A stretch of DNA of 64,000 nucleotides from Lumbricus terrestris (GCA_949752735.1 OX457053.1:9861138-9925137); one strand, 5' to 3'. Shown: positions 22,220 to 34,184, counted from the stretch's first letter. Translations and numbers: made by a program. The notes: a model not told the origin generated them from the letters alone.

Positions 22220-24600
22220 TACGTTTGAAATAAATAAGTAAATGATTACTGCGATTAATGTCAAAATCTCACGTTAGCCTATACATGACATATGGTTAAA
22301 CTGGTGCTATCATAAAATGCACCTGTCGAAAAGAACATCCGCCTCATTTTTTTGTCAGTGAAGCTTTTAATTAAAAGCCTTGCAACTCGTGGTGCACATT
22401 TGCACATGTCTCATCACGCGTAAGTAGGCGCGGAGCAGATGCCAACTTTTTTTATTAGACGCTGGCCATCGCCGGGGGCAGCACAGTCGTCGTTGAACGC
22501 GCTCCTCCTTCGCAATGCTAGTCAATTGGAACCACTCAACTGTATCGCCTTTGCAACCTGTTCCTATTCCTCTGTATATATCTGTGTGTCTCTCTCTCTT
22601 TTTCTCTCTCTGCGTGTCTCTGTCTGTTTGTCTATCTGTCTGCGGTCATGCCTGAATGATTTCCAAACCTCGCCGATTATTCGATTCCGTGACGGTTTCG
22701 ACGAGCGAACAATGAGAGACAATTAAGCGATTCGGACAATGCGAGTCTGGGATAATTTGGGAGAATTGATGACTATAGAGTGTCGAAATTATTCAGACTG
22801 TATATATTCATTGTATGCGTGTGTGTGAGCGTATTTGGGTATTTCGTATTTGCACGTGTTCTCGTGTGTGTGTGTGTGTGTGTGTTCGCTTGTGTGTGCG
22901 TCACTGCTTCCGGCATCGCGCGGGCAACCGTGTGTCACCTGCTCTTGTCTCTCTGCAGCCGTCACACCTGATGATGATGGTGATGACTAAGACTACGTTA
23001 CATCCGGTCTCTTCATCAAGTAATGTCTTCCAGACGCTCCAGATGCTATACAAGTCTACCTGTCTTTCTTTCTTTATTTCCTTCCTTCTTTCTTTAATAC
23101 TTTCTTTCCATGACTGTTTTTAAGGAATTTTTAGAACTGCACAACTCCTTCTTTCCTTTCCCATACTCCATGGTAAATTACTTCCAATCGGAGGACAATG
23201 ACCTTTTTTGCTAGTTTTAACTATATACAGAAGTGCTTCTACAACTGCACATTTTGTGTACAACTGCACGTTAAAAAAGCCATGTTTCTGTCTGTCTGTC
23301 TGTGTCTGTCTGTCTGACAGTGTCTGTCTGTCTGTCTCTCTCCTGTATTTTCCGAATTTTAAGCTTGGGAGGAAACGCGAAGGAATTCCCTCCCTACTAA
23401 GGGAAATTTGGAATATTGTTTTGCTTAATGCATCAATTAAGTAATTTCTATTTCCACGCATTGCTGCAAACTGCATGGGCTTCAAATGGAAAAACTAGGC
23501 CTATAGGCTAGTTGTAAAACAAATGATTCTTTTTAAATTCTTAGAAAGTCCCGTTTTCCCTATTTTTCGTCTCGTTTTCCCCGATTTAAGAAAAATATTT
23601 TTTATGCATATGGGACCATATTTATCGATTTACTGTCTCATTATTTCCCTTAATTTTATTTTCGTCTAATAACCCTTAAACTGTTTCCGTGCGTTCAAGG
23701 ATTCCGCTACTTTTTCAGGTCACTATTTGACCATTTTACTTAGCCTACATGAAGTGCCTACCCTACTAATAATTATAGTTGTGTTATTTACTTCCAAATT
23801 GAGACTGAACTGCGTAAACAGGGTTTTTAATTTTAAGCTCTAGGCCTAATACAACATGTAATAAAGTCCAATTATTTTTCGTTTTCCATTTTCCGCGCTT
23901 TTGTATTTCTTTATAACACGACTTTTTGCGAAGTTTTAATTCTTTTTTAAAATCGGATTTTCGCGTTTTAAGCATCTATGTTAAGAACACGCGCTTCCCT
24001 CACATGTTGAAACAGATTTACGGGCCTGGTCACTCTCTCTCCCTTCTATGAAAAGTGATAGGGCGGGAAAGAAATTGTTAGGCGTGTATGCCCTCCACTT
24101 TATTGAGTTTTATAGACCAAGTCACCAACGTGACGCATCTGTAGCATGGTGCATGGTCTTGTGGGCTTGTCTGTGTCCACCTCTCTTCATCTTGATGATC
24201 TTGTCTGTCAGTCTGTCCGTCCACGTGTCTCTTCACCTCTCACTGCTTGATGATCAACATTGTCCGATTGTCTCACTTCTGTATGTGCGGAACCCCTACT
24301 CATCCTTCATACCCTCTTCCTCCTCCACCTTCTTGTACTCCTCCTCCACCTTCTTATCCTCCTACTCCTTCCCTCGGTCACATGCAAGGAATACCGATAG
24401 AACCCCAGCTCGCATACGTTGAGTGCACGGCTCACCTGCCTGCTCATACCGATTGTTCTAGCGCCTGTATTTATAATCGACACACTAAACAATAGACCTC
24501 TGCAGGCAGCTGCTAAACTTCGCTTTCCCACAGACCTGTCGCACCCCGAACTAACCGGTGGAGAGACCGACGTCTGACGCATTCGGTCGCCTGCCCAAGG
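22220..24600. other. No gene recognised
   Basis: Contains simple repeats (GT)n 22868-22884, CTGT-rich 23287-23340 and CTCCTCCAC 24318-24362. ORFs up to 124 residues show no domain, and their composition follows the repeats. Confidence 0.5.
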
Positions 24601-24611
24601 CATCAGCAGGT

Positions 24612-24713
<102 letters not shown>

Positions 24714-24849
24714 CAAAGTAGGCCCATCCTTGTACCAGAACAGACCCTACGGCGTAGACGGTGGTCTGGGACCTGTGGGGCAGGTGCGCCCGTGATCTGG
24801 ACCCGCTGGGAGGAGGGGCAGGTGCGCCCGCGAGTCTCGCATGGGTTTA

Positions 24850-25280
24850 TGTAGACGCTTTATGAGCGTTAAGATAAAGCATGGCGTGCTGACGGGAATG
24901 ATCTAAATAATCAGGCCGCGCAAATCTCTCATGGTTCACATTCGATAAATCGGATTAAGAATGCCTTCCGATTGCTGATGTCATTGTTCGGCTATTTCCG
25001 CCGAGGTATTCTTAGCTTTATGTCGCGATTTCTATAGCAGTCATGCGACCCAGGGTCTCGTCGTTCAACCACCCATTGCAACCACGTCGCTGAAGTAAGA
25101 CTGGCACGCGACTGATAGAGTGGGAGGGGGTGAGGGTGGGCACGGGAACCGATTAGTTAAGGCGTTTGGCCTGCAATGTTCAAGCCTAAATAAATCAATG
25201 ACGATGCTCTGTGTGCGGGACGATGTCAAATAATTATTCAGTACCACTCAGGCCTACGTTATACTGTATTATCATTGAGC
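24850..25280. other. No gene recognised
   Basis: Mixed-composition DNA without a convincing ORF, splice pair or RNA gene. Confidence 0.5.
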
Positions 25281-25375
25281 TTTATTATTATTATTAAGTT
25301 TTTATATAGCGCACCTTCAACCTAATCTACTCAGAAGCGCTCCCCGTTCAACCACGGCTAAATAAGGCAGTTTTT
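25281..25375 (-). mobile_element. Retroposon tail with (ATT)n
   Basis: (ATT)n followed by TTTTTATATAGCGCACCTTC, AGAAGCGCTCCCCG and ACCACGGCTAAATAAG: the inverted LINE-tail consensus of this window. Confidence 0.6.
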
Positions 25376-25823
25376 AAGTGATAAAAACATTAGTCTGAGA
25401 GTAAGTTTACACATCCCATAATCTTTACTTCTGATTAGATTTTATGTTCATCAGCATGATACTCATGTTCGCAATTTTACATTTGAAAGTATTTCAATAA
25501 CTTCTCACTGCCCGTAGGGATCAACTACGCAGGGATCAACTAGTCCAAGTACCCGACAAAGAGCAAGTAGGTAAGCTGGAGCAAGACCGAGCTGGCATCG
25601 CCATAACACGGAAGAGACCATGTAACAATAATAATAATAACAACAATGATGATGGTTGTGAAACCTGGGTGAGTCCTCCTGATTTATCTGATTTTACTCC
25701 TAAAATATTTTTATAAATCCCGAAGGATCATTGATATCTCAGATAAAAAAAATAATAACAGCAAACAACTGGTCGTTTTTATATAAAAATTGCAGACATC
25801 AACTGAAAAGTTTAGATAAACTT

Positions 25824-25829
25824 TTTATT
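25824..25829 (-). terminator. Possible CREB poly(A) signal
   Basis: On - this reads AATAAA (in TTTGAATAAAAAG), about 2 kb after the CREB stop codon. If used, the 3' UTR spans 25.8-27.8 kb. Other AATAAA words occur on -, so the choice is tentative. Confidence 0.3.
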
Positions 25830-27811
25830 CAAATAATAACACGGTTCAATGCTATTCTTAACGGCAGTCGCTAACTTGAGATAATAAATGGTACCAACTT
25901 CTTTAGAACTAGCCTCCTCTTATCATCACAATGCTTGCAACAAAAGAGAATTGCCAAATAATAACATAGTTTAATGTTATGCTTAACAGCATATTAAGCA
26001 CCATGCCTCAACCCTATTAAATGGCTATCACACAAAAGCCTATTGTTGCAAACTGTACCAGTACAAACGTGACTACAAAGTGACATGAGACCAGTCTATC
26101 ATAGACAAATATCAGAGGCTGCCCATATATTAAGCATGCAGGGGGGTACCCGAATTAAGGCGATTTGTGTACAGGTGCGTACAACACGGGAAGGGGTTTT
26201 GACAAAATGTACGTACACAAAATAAATTTCTAATTGTGGCGTCCAATTTATAACTCTGTAATATCCTGTAGTCGCCTGGAGACTTTTGATTACATTGTCA
26301 TAAATTTCTGCTCAGATCCAAAGAGTAAACCATAACAGTTACAGATTTATCCATCAAATAATTATGTTTAAATCAAATAAGTAGTAGCGTACGTATGGTA
26401 AAATAAATATTTTATCGATGACTTTGGATAACTAACTAAAATTTGTAATGGGTGGGTTAGATAATCCTAATTGTACGTACGCATGCGATGGTTCCGCAAA
26501 ATGTACAAGTTGAAACAGAGGGGATTCGAAAATACGATTTTTGTGCATGTAATAATTATATGAACTAGCCCTCACCTCTGTCTACTTTCGCAACTAAGAA
26601 CTACAAGATGTTACCATGTATCAACAATGCATCAACAATGCATCAACCGACAATGTAAAGATTGAGAAACCAAGCCAAAGTCACAATGGACAATATAAAC
26701 AAAATACACCTTCCCCATCAACACCAGTTACACAAAACGTCTTAAAGACCAAGCAACATGTGGAAAACAATGTCTTCAATCATTAGATACAAGTATAGAC
26801 TGAAAGTTCATAAATATAAATGTGCCTGCATATAAACAAACAGACCAAAACCTAACAACAGATCATAATCACCGTGACTTTACAAAACAAAGTTAACGTC
26901 TCCGAGCTTTCTACTCGCACAAATTCATTCTGTTTAAATTTATATAGAACCAGTATAAATTCTCTCGAGACATTAAATCAAATGGTCTTACTAAGCACAC
27001 GAAACACCCAAGGCTCAATTCTGCCAACCAGCAACCAACGAGTAACACAGTGAACAGCATCACACTACCCACGTCTTCATCGCATCAAAGCCCAGAACCT
27101 AGCATAGGCCGTGATATTCACCGATATCTTTTTGCAGAACTTCCAGTGCTACACAAGTTAAATGCTACTTGACTCGTTAGTCATGCTGTCCACATTAACC
27201 TATATGCAACTCTGTATCATCCTAGAGTCGTGCGATTGCATATGATCACATTATCATCAAATTCCATTCAGATCTAATGTTCAGTAAACCTATCAACAAA
27301 TTTCAGCTAGCAAATGTGATGTCTAAAAAAATAAATAGTAGCCTACAGTAAAGTTAATGTTTTAAAAGGATGACGTCACCCAATTAACTTTTACAATGGC
27401 AAGGCAGACATGCATCAGGGTGGGGTGGGAGGCTTCCATAAAACTTACAAGCTGCAACAGGTGGGAGGGGTGAAAAATTCGATTTTTGGCATACGTTAAA
27501 TATGGATGGACCCCATTCTCACACGAAAAACTAAACTGAAACAAATCATCTGCACAAACAGTCAACGAGATACACACAGCGTCCAATTTCACCGCAGAAT
27601 CCAATCCAACAATCCTCGCAGAGCAGGACGGCAAACTTGTTAACCGCTACTACCTGCTAAAGCACCTACGATACTCGTCGTCCTACAGTAAAGAAATTCG
27701 CAGCAGCGCAAGAGTGCGCAAGCGCAATCGTAAACGAAATAGTCTGTCTTTGCATTCACGCATCGAAGTTGAGCGCCGTGCCAACGCGAGCGCGGTGCCA
27801 ACAACGGACGC
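25830..27811 (-). other. Probable CREB 3' UTR or downstream DNA
   Basis: No ORF of note. Two stretches (about 26140-26560 and 27180-27500) share diverged words such as AATACGATTTTTG/AATTCGATTTTTGG and GATCCAAAGAGTAAACC/GATCTAATGTTCAGTAAACC, so they may be old copies of one transposon. A perfect CRE palindrome TGACGTCA is at 27371-27378. Confidence 0.4.
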
Positions 27812-27962
27812 TCAGTTATGCGGCTCCTTTTGGCAGTAGAGTTCCTTAAGCGACTTCAGCTCACTGATCAGAGTCTTGTTCTGGTTTTCGAGCAAAGCAA
27901 CGCGATTCTCAAGGCATCGGACGTATTCCTTCTTCTTGCGTCGACACTCGCGAGCAGCTTCA
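27812..27962 (-). CDS. CREB: CREB-family bZIP protein, last coding exon
   Basis: This exon carries the DNA-binding and dimerisation core of a CREB/ATF1/CREM transcription factor, which binds cAMP-response elements in the nucleus. It encodes EAARECRRKKKEYVRCLENR, VALLENQNKTLISELKSLKE, then LYCQKEPHN and stop (27812-27814). The basic region is that of vertebrate CREB with at most conservative changes; the zipper has the family's L-N-L heptads and ends at the usual LYC. The acceptor is TTTTCAG at 27963. The Arg codon before EAAR is split CG/T with the exon at 29900-30035. The coding region from the first ATG in 35276-35485 is 265 residues, against about 330 in vertebrate CREB1. CREB, CREM and ATF1 cannot be told apart here; invertebrates usually have one such gene. 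Confidence 0.95.
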
Positions 27963-28128
27963 CTGAAAAGAAGAAAATTACGGAAGCATTAATTATGAAC
28001 TTCAAGGCCAAAAACAACGGGATTTTACGACAATAGAGCGTGCTAATCATCAGTAACAAATTGTTGTTATCAAAACAACTAAACTACTTTGTTTTCCTTT
28101 GCCACTTGTCCGCAAGTGTTTGAAAACC

Positions 28129-28892
28129 GGTGACCCGTCAAAAGGGCGCACGACAAAAGGGCGCCGACAAAAGGGCGCCGACAAAAGGGCGCCGACAAAA
28201 GGGCGTCCGACAGAAGAGCGGCGCTCTTAAAAGAAATAATATCGCCAAAGATATCGCAGATGAAATAAATGATTTGAATAAGATAAGTTATCCACCACTA
28301 CATAATTATGACTTTAATGTTTTACGAGAGGTAGAAGGGAAGAAATTATTTGACAGATATAAACAAGCAATTTGATGAGAAGTTGAAAAGTTGTTAAAAG
28401 TAGGGATTTTACGCAAAGTTAAAAATAGGAATTTGACGAAAAGTAACAATTTCGATATCTGTAGCCACCAGCAAATACAATGGCCTTCCTCTGCTGCGAT
28501 GCGATCTCCTCCATTTTAACGATTCCAAACATGTAGTAGAGCTGCCCTGTTTTTTTTCTTTTATATGAAGCTCATATCACGTGATAACGAACTTTCCAAC
28601 CTCTCATGTTACCGCTTTCTGCACCTGATTTGTTTATTTTAGCACCTCTTCCAGGTCTTTGGAGCATGTTGGCTATCAACAAACATCATGTGTGGAAGTA
28701 GTAAATGCTTTTTGTCGCTTCGCCGTTGAGCTGCTTATTTACTCATAATATTATCACCTCTAGGCCGACTCTTCATCGATGCTATTTCTTTTAAGAGCGC
28801 CGCTCTTATGTCGGCGCCCTTTTGTCGGGCGCCCTTTTGTCGGCGCCCTTTTGTCGGCGCCCTTTTGTCCTGCGCCCTTTTGACGGGGTGCC
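28129..28892. mobile_element. Inverted-repeat element with iterated termini, 9-bp duplication
   Basis: A 764-bp element in the last CREB intron, flanked by perfect 9-bp repeats TTGAAAACC (28120-28128 and 28893-28901). Each arm of about 115 bp starts GGTGACCCGTCAAAAGG or GGCACCCCGTCAAAAGG. Each then carries four or five iterations of GGGCGCCGACAAAA and ends GAGCGGCGCTCTTAAAAGAA. A 9-bp duplication with long arms fits a Mutator-like or foldback element. The AT-rich centre encodes nothing obvious. Confidence 0.85.
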
Positions 28893-29351
28893 TTGAAAAC
28901 CATTCTTCTCGATCGTGGTTTGGCGTTGTCAGGTTAGAAGCACCACTGAAGATTTTCTAAGTATAGATCTAACTAGCATTTATTTGCATCTGACAAGCCA
29001 CATTCATTACAACGCATAAAAAATTACACACACGTTTTAAAAAATGTGCTCGGACAGTTAACAACAGATTTTAAAGTCACTCATGTGTAGCTAAATATAA
29101 CTGAAAATGCATCTCTTGATGAAACTATTTTCAAGCACCGATACAACATTCGGTACCAAAACAAAATTCTTTTATGTCAAAAGCAGTTCAAATGCATCCA
29201 TCAGAAATATGATCATGCCATTTAGCAAAAGACCACACTCTAGGGGTCGCTGCACCCATAAAATAAGTAAGTGCCTAACAGACTGCCAAAACCTAAATGA
29301 CAAATGAGATCATAAAATTTTCGATGTAACATGCGGAGTTTTTTAGTTTTC

Positions 29352-29467
29352 CTCCTGCCAAGCAAGCGTTCAACTCAATGAATTCCTTCAAATCAGGACT
29401 TGAGACTTATTTATTTCGTGACGTCTATCCTGCTGTTTGTTGTATGTGAGGCGCCCTTATACCCCTG
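29352..29467 (+). pseudogene. LINE ORF C-terminal fragment
   Basis: The + frame ends QAFNSMNSFKSGLETYLFRD and then a stop at 29447-29449. 'Sx-x-F-K-x-x-L-x-T-x-L-F' just before the stop is typical of the end of L2/CR1-type LINE reverse transcriptase ORFs. It is followed by a tail with GAGGCGCCCTTATA and then a SINE. Confidence 0.65.
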
Positions 29468-29682
29468 TGGGGTGCGGTGGGTATGTTCATTGCCTTGCAG
29501 CTGAAGGGTTGCAGGCTCGAATCCACCTCAAGTCGCCGCGCAAGGACCTTGGGCAAGTCCTTCACTCGCAATTGCACAGTGCTTCGGCGTGAAAATCCGA
29601 TGCAGTGTCCGCTCTGTAGTCAGAAGTGCCTCTGAGTAGGGAGCTTTAAGGGACACTATAACAAATGCACATACAAACAAAA
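29468..29682 (+). mobile_element. tRNA-derived SINE, type A, copy 1
   Basis: The 5' part resembles a tRNA with a B box (GGCTCGAATCC) in GGGTTGCAGGCTCGAATCC. The body has GGACCTTGGGCAAGTCCTTC and GCAGTGTCCGCTCTGTAGTC, and the tail ends TGCACATACAAACAA. Copies at 33236-33460 (+) and 44229-44443 (-) are clearly related. It lies in the last CREB intron, opposite to the gene. Confidence 0.85.
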
Positions 29683-29899
29683 TAACGGCATGGCTGTGCT
29701 ATGGCGCCGTAGAAATTGTCACTGTTATTAAAATATTTGTCTGTGAGCTTGTCAATAAACATGAGTATTGTATCTATCTCTTGTGCATGCATGAATTCAT
29801 CACTATGGCCAAGATTATCTAACTGTGGAAAAATATATATTGAATACTACTAACTAACTATCTGTCTATCACTAGGTTACAGTTTGAAAGAGAACGCAC

Positions 29900-30035
29900 C
29901 GATTTTTGAGGAGCCGTAGTTCTCGTTTCATGGTGACTTCTTCGGCCGCGTGTGGAGGACTGCCGACCGACCCACCGGAGTCTGATGTCTGAACCATAAG
30001 TCCATGAGGAAGAGTCGAAACATTTGACGAAAGAA
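29900..30035 (-). CDS. CREB: CREB-family protein, exon with basic-region start
   Basis: A 136-bp exon between TGTTCCAG and CG/GTGCGT. It encodes LSSNVSTLPHGLMVQTSDSG, GSVGSPPHAAEEVTMKRELR and LLKN. 'AEE-x-x-KRELRLLKN' is the lead-in to the CREB basic region and joins the next exon as KNR-EAARECRRKKK. 'STLPHGLMVQ' corresponds to the 'IAPGVVM' part of vertebrate CREB before the bZIP. Phases fit on both sides (G/TT = Val upstream, CG/T = Arg downstream). Confidence 0.92.
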
Positions 30036-30369
30036 CTGGAACAGAGAATCGTCAGGAATTAAATGGCGGCATCTGAGGCACCGCTACACAGAAGTAATGA
30101 AGTCAACTACGTTTTTTACTACACTACACGCCTATGCCCCATTCACTCCTTAAAAATAGTGGCTTAAAAATCACTATTTCTCGTTTCGCTCTCAAGCACA
30201 GTTGGGATATCTAACTGCATCTTCTGATGGTGGTTGGTACCCCTGCCTCACGATTCACATCTCGGTGTGGCTATGCGTGGGTAACAAATTTAATTAATAT
30301 TAATAGTATCAATAATACACAGGTTATCTGACTTTCATGTGCTGAGGACTAACAATTGCCAGATTTAGT

Positions 30370-30683
30370 CAAGGGCGGATCGAGGGAGCCAATGCAGCCA
30401 TGGCCTCATTCAGAGATTTGCATAGGACATGGCCCCCATCAGGTTTCAAGAAGCTGTAAATCAATGCAGCAGGGACAGGAAGGTGAGACAGAAAAAGTAA
30501 CTTTGAAGACTAAAAAAGTCATCAGATTTCAAATAACTGGAGTTGCCACGGGGTTTTAGAAGTTTTTGCGAGAAAGACTAAAAAAGTCACCAGATTTTTT
30601 CCAGTGGAAGACAAACGCAAATTTTTGCCGACCAAGACCAAATTTTTTGGCTCCCCTTTCCAAAATTTCTGTATCCATCCCTG
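30370..30683. mobile_element. hAT-like MITE (GGGCGGATC family), degraded
   Basis: Starts CAAGGGCGGATCGAGG and ends TTCTGTATCCATCCCTG. The interior has ACTAAAAAAGTCATCAGATT twice. Relatives are at 51290-51553 (perfect duplication) and 43530-43795. The flanks GATTTAGT and GCTTTACC match only partly. It lies in a CREB intron. Confidence 0.65.
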
Positions 30684-31183
30684 GCTTTACCAACAGTTTT
30701 ATTGCTTGATTCCACCAACAATACTGAAATGGATCTATCTATTCAGAACCATTGTTGAAAGAAGAATGGAAGAGAGGAAAACAAAGACAAGGATGAAGTA
30801 GGATAATCATAATGTTGCACCAAATAGCAAGTTATTGGTAGTTAAGACAAAAAGGTTCTAGGTCAAGCACTTTAAAAAATAGTGTCACGGGTGCTATAAA
30901 AAAATACCTGTATGCAAGACAGTAAACTTCAAGACCAAGACAGTGGATCAGATAACAAGACAATAGGCTCCAAGACCGAGACAGGAGGCCCGAGACAGTT
31001 TGAGCATCAAGACTGAGGCTTTCGGTATTTATTCCACAGGGCAGGACACATTTCGGAGCAAACAATAAAATCAACTCATAGCTGATCTCACCCATTCTCA
31101 TCCATTGTTCCCAGCATCGCTCTTTTATTTTTCTATCAATCATCCTTCACTTTTTAACTAGTACAATTAACAAATGCTACTGA

Positions 31184-31655
31184 ACTGCTACCTGGCAGAG
31201 GTATAAAGAAATGACCAATTGCTACCTGTCACAGGTATAAAGAAACGACCAATTGCTACCTGGCACAGGTATAAAGAAATGACCAATTGCTACCTGTCAC
31301 AGGTATAAAGAAACGACCAATTGCTACCTGGCACAGGTATAAAGAAATGACCAATTGCTACCTGGCACAGGTATAAAGAAACGACCAATTGCTACCTGGC
31401 ACAGGTAAAAAGAAACGACCAATTGCTACCTGGCATAGGTATAAAGAAACGACCAATTGCTACCTGGCACAGGTACAAAGAAACGACCAATTGCTACCTG
31501 GCACAGGTATAAAGAAACGACCAATTGCTACCTGGCACAGGTATAAAAAAAACAACCAATTGCTAGCACACAGGTATAAAGAAACGACCAATTGCTACCT
31601 GGCACAGGTATAAAGAAACGACCAATTGCTACCTGGCACAGGTATAAAGAAACGA
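31184..31655. repeat. 34-bp minisatellite derived from a CREB exon end
   Basis: About 14 copies; the unit (+ strand) contains CCAATTGCTACCTGGCACAG and GTATAAAGAAACGA. On -, the copy nearest the exon (31622-31655) contains the last 23 bp of the CREB exon at 31633-31764 plus its splice donor (CCTGTGCCAG/GTAGC). Every further unit repeats that donor. Some units alternate CTGGCAC with CTGTCAC and AAACGAC with AAATGAC, a sign of pairwise amplification. Since 34 is not a multiple of three, use of a downstream donor would shift the reading frame. Confidence 0.92.
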
Positions 31656-31764
31656 CCATCTGGGCCTTGGACAACGGTCGTCACTGTGGAAGAATTCTCA
31701 GAACCTGTGGTAAGCGCCAGGTTTAGCAAACTTCCCTCCGGCTGCTCAGAGCTTTCTTCGTCGG
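31633..31764 (-). CDS. CREB: CREB-family protein, glutamate/threonine exon
   Basis: A 132-bp exon, acceptor GATGCAG, donor CCAG/GTAGCA. It encodes DEESSEQPEGSLLNLALTTG, SENSSTVTTVVQGPDGRFFI and PVP. Position and character (acidic/Ser run, then T-V-T-T-V-V and a Gly-Asp-Gly stretch with F-F-I-P-V) correspond to the EEE...ITTVTVPT and TDGQQILVP parts of vertebrate CREB. Phase matches both neighbours (G/CC = Ala, G/TT = Val). The donor is part of a 14-copy minisatellite. Confidence 0.85.
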
Positions 31765-32548
31765 CTGCATCAAACAACAAGCGCAAAACAACTCTCAAAG
31801 TCAAACTCAGAATGAAAACCTGACCAACTGTCATTAATCATGGGCCACAAGATGGTTGGTTTCCAGCTAACGCCTTCAGTACACTCTCGTCACTAAAGTG
31901 CACCTGTTCTACACGATAATATAGCTATGTAGAGCTGAGATGTAAACCTTCTTTTTCATAGACTTGGCACAAGCAGAGACGCACCCAGTCTTATTTCTTG
32001 CCACCTGATTTACCCGCAGACAATGTACGGTAAGCAATGCTAAGCATCCTTGTAAAAGCAGAGTTCACTGGAAATGGACAGTGTGCTCAGCAACCCAAAA
32101 ACTTCTAAACAGATTTCTTCTATGGCATGGAATTTAACACCAGACTTTCAAATGACAGTCCAGCATGCTAACCACGTACAAGTGCATAAGCACTTAGCAT
32201 GCAAGTGCATAAGCACTCAGTGCTTCCAATGGTGCAAGTCTGCACATTGTGCAACGTATCTTCTCCACTCATCCCTGTCCATCGCCAGCTGGAAGAAGTT
32301 TTGCTAGGAAGAGTAAAAGAGGAAGAGAGACAGATTTGTACAGGCGAACTGAAGGAGAAAGTGCATTTCAAAGAAATGAACCACGTCGTCGATGAAGTTC
32401 GCATATATCCTTCGTTGTCATAAGAACTGCAATCCCACACCTAGGCAGAAGAACTCGAAGAGGCACTGCCGAAAGTTTACTGAGTTCAGCAGAAATTTCC
32501 ACTAAGACAACGCTGGTCTAGAGTGAATGAGCAGATTAATGCACTCAC

Positions 32549-32679
32549 CTAAGTGAGCATTCTCTTCATCATCATCTTCGTCGTCATTCTGACTCGAATA
32601 GCTGTTGCTCAGCTCCTCCCGCTCACGTTTCACGTACGCGATCTTGATCATTTTGCTACCAACATCTGCGAAAGACTTC
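32549..32679 (-). CDS. CREB: CREB-family protein, degenerate KID exon
   Basis: A 131-bp exon, acceptor CTACTTGCAG, donor TTAG/GTGAGT. It encodes KSFADVGSKMIKIAYVKRER, EELSNSYSSQNDDEDDDEEN and AHL. With the preceding exon it reads HRPR-KSFADVGSKM, in the place where CREB normally has the kinase-inducible domain RRPSYRKILNDL. A serine after basic residues and before an aromatic (R-K-S-F) and the F/V/M spacing are kept, but RRPSY is not and Leu138 is replaced by Gly. An acidic run follows, as in CREB. The exon identity rests on phase, order and this weak alignment. Confidence 0.8.
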
Positions 32680-33235
32680 CTGCAAGTAGCAAAACAAATA
32701 AAAAGTAATAAGAAAGCAGCAGAATGTTAACCGTAGTAGCATTCATGAAAGAACGTAATAAATAAATAATAATAAATCAGCAGAACTTCTAACCAAAATG
32801 GAATTAAAGTGAGTAAATATTACTAGAAGAATTCCATATCAAGTTGACATGTGCGCAATTGCTTCACTTCTACAAGAAAACAAACTACAAAGCAAAGATA
32901 ACATCTCTCCCTTTGCTGGGCAGCACTGAGGAACAACAGATTGTTAACGATTTCCAACTCAACATCCGAAGTGCACATCCTGATTTATCATCTACAAAAC
33001 TGTCAATATATTGTATTGTCAAGCAATGCAAAGGTCAAAGCATAGGTTTCCAATGTCTAGTAATAGTTTGCAGACACTGAAATCTGTCTGTTCCATGCTT
33101 GCATAAGCCAGTCAGTCATTTATCACGAAGCTCAAACTAGATATTAATAAAAGCCACCACAAAAAAGCGGAGTGTCTTATAAAAATGTTGCTGAATGTCT
33201 TACAACAATGTTGCTGGATATCTTACAAAAATGTT

Positions 33236-33460
33236 GCGTGGCGTGGTAGTGTAGTAGGTATGTTCGTCGCCTCGCAGCCGGAGGGTTGCAGGTTCGAATC
33301 CACCTCAAGTCGCCGCGTAGGGACCTTGGGCAAGTCCTTCACTCGCAATTGCTCAGCGCTTCGGCGTGAAACCCCGAAGCAGTGTCCGCTCTGTAGTCGG
33401 GAGCGTCTCTGAGTAGAGAGAGTTTGAAGGGGCGCTATTACAAGTGCACATACAAACAAT
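33236..33460 (+). mobile_element. tRNA-derived SINE, type A, copy 2
   Basis: Starts GCGTGGCGTGGTAGTGTAGT (A-box-like), with B box GGTTCGAATCC in GTTGCAGGTTCGAATCC. The tail has GGGGCGCTATTACAAGTGCA and ends ACAAACAA. It is flanked by AATGTTGC-like repeats and interrupts a 24-bp local repeat (ATGTTGCTGGATATCTTACA). It lies in a CREB intron. Confidence 0.85.
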
Positions 33461-33479
33461 GTTGCTGGATGCCTTACAA

Positions 33480-33660
33480 CTCTGTTGGTGACTCTGTGGT
33501 CTGGAATGGGCAATCACATCCATACCTGCGCTGCTGCCAAGTGTCCCATCTGACACGTTCTACTGCAATCTTAAAACTATCCTCTTTAGCCGAGGTTGGG
33601 TCGGGAGTGCCCCTGTGTAGTAACCATGAAAAGGTGCTATATAAATCCTCATAATGAGTG
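33480..33660 (+). pseudogene. LINE 3' fragment
   Basis: One + frame reads ALLPSVPSDTFYCNLKTILF then SRGWVGSAPV and stop, preceded by VWNG in another frame (frameshift). This is the C-terminus of an L2/CR1-type LINE reverse transcriptase ORF. It ends in the tail GGTGCTATATAAATCCTCAT and AATGAGTGAATGAA. Confidence 0.75.
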
Positions 33661-34184
33661 AATGAATCGTGGATTACAAGAATTTCCTATGTATCGACAC
33701 AAAAAATGTCGCTATTTAAAGTAGAAATCTGTTAAAGCACAAGTCACGTACACCTTTTAGAGATCCAAACAAAAGTTTTTGAGATTTGAGATAAGGACAA
33801 GGTAAGACCAGAACTCTTTGCATTATTTGATTGGTGGCATTCAGGGTTGAAAGTTGTTTGGAAAAGTTGCAGGTCTGACTTTGGGAGATGAGCTGACGCC
33901 CTTGACCCAATTTTTTTAGGGAACCCTTTTTTTCATTTACCCAAAACTTTGGAAAAATCCTACCATTTTTACCGGCCTAGTTTTAGCATCTGATGACCTT
34001 TCTTAGTCATTCGGCTCACTTTCAGCACTTTCAGCCCTGGTGGTATTATGAAACCTCAGCCACTTTTAAAAACAGTGGTATACAATAAATTTTAAAACAA
34101 AACTTGTTCAAATTTCAAAACATAAACATTCTAAAACAACATGCCAGTCTGTTTAGATGAAGCCATGCAATCACTAAATACCAC

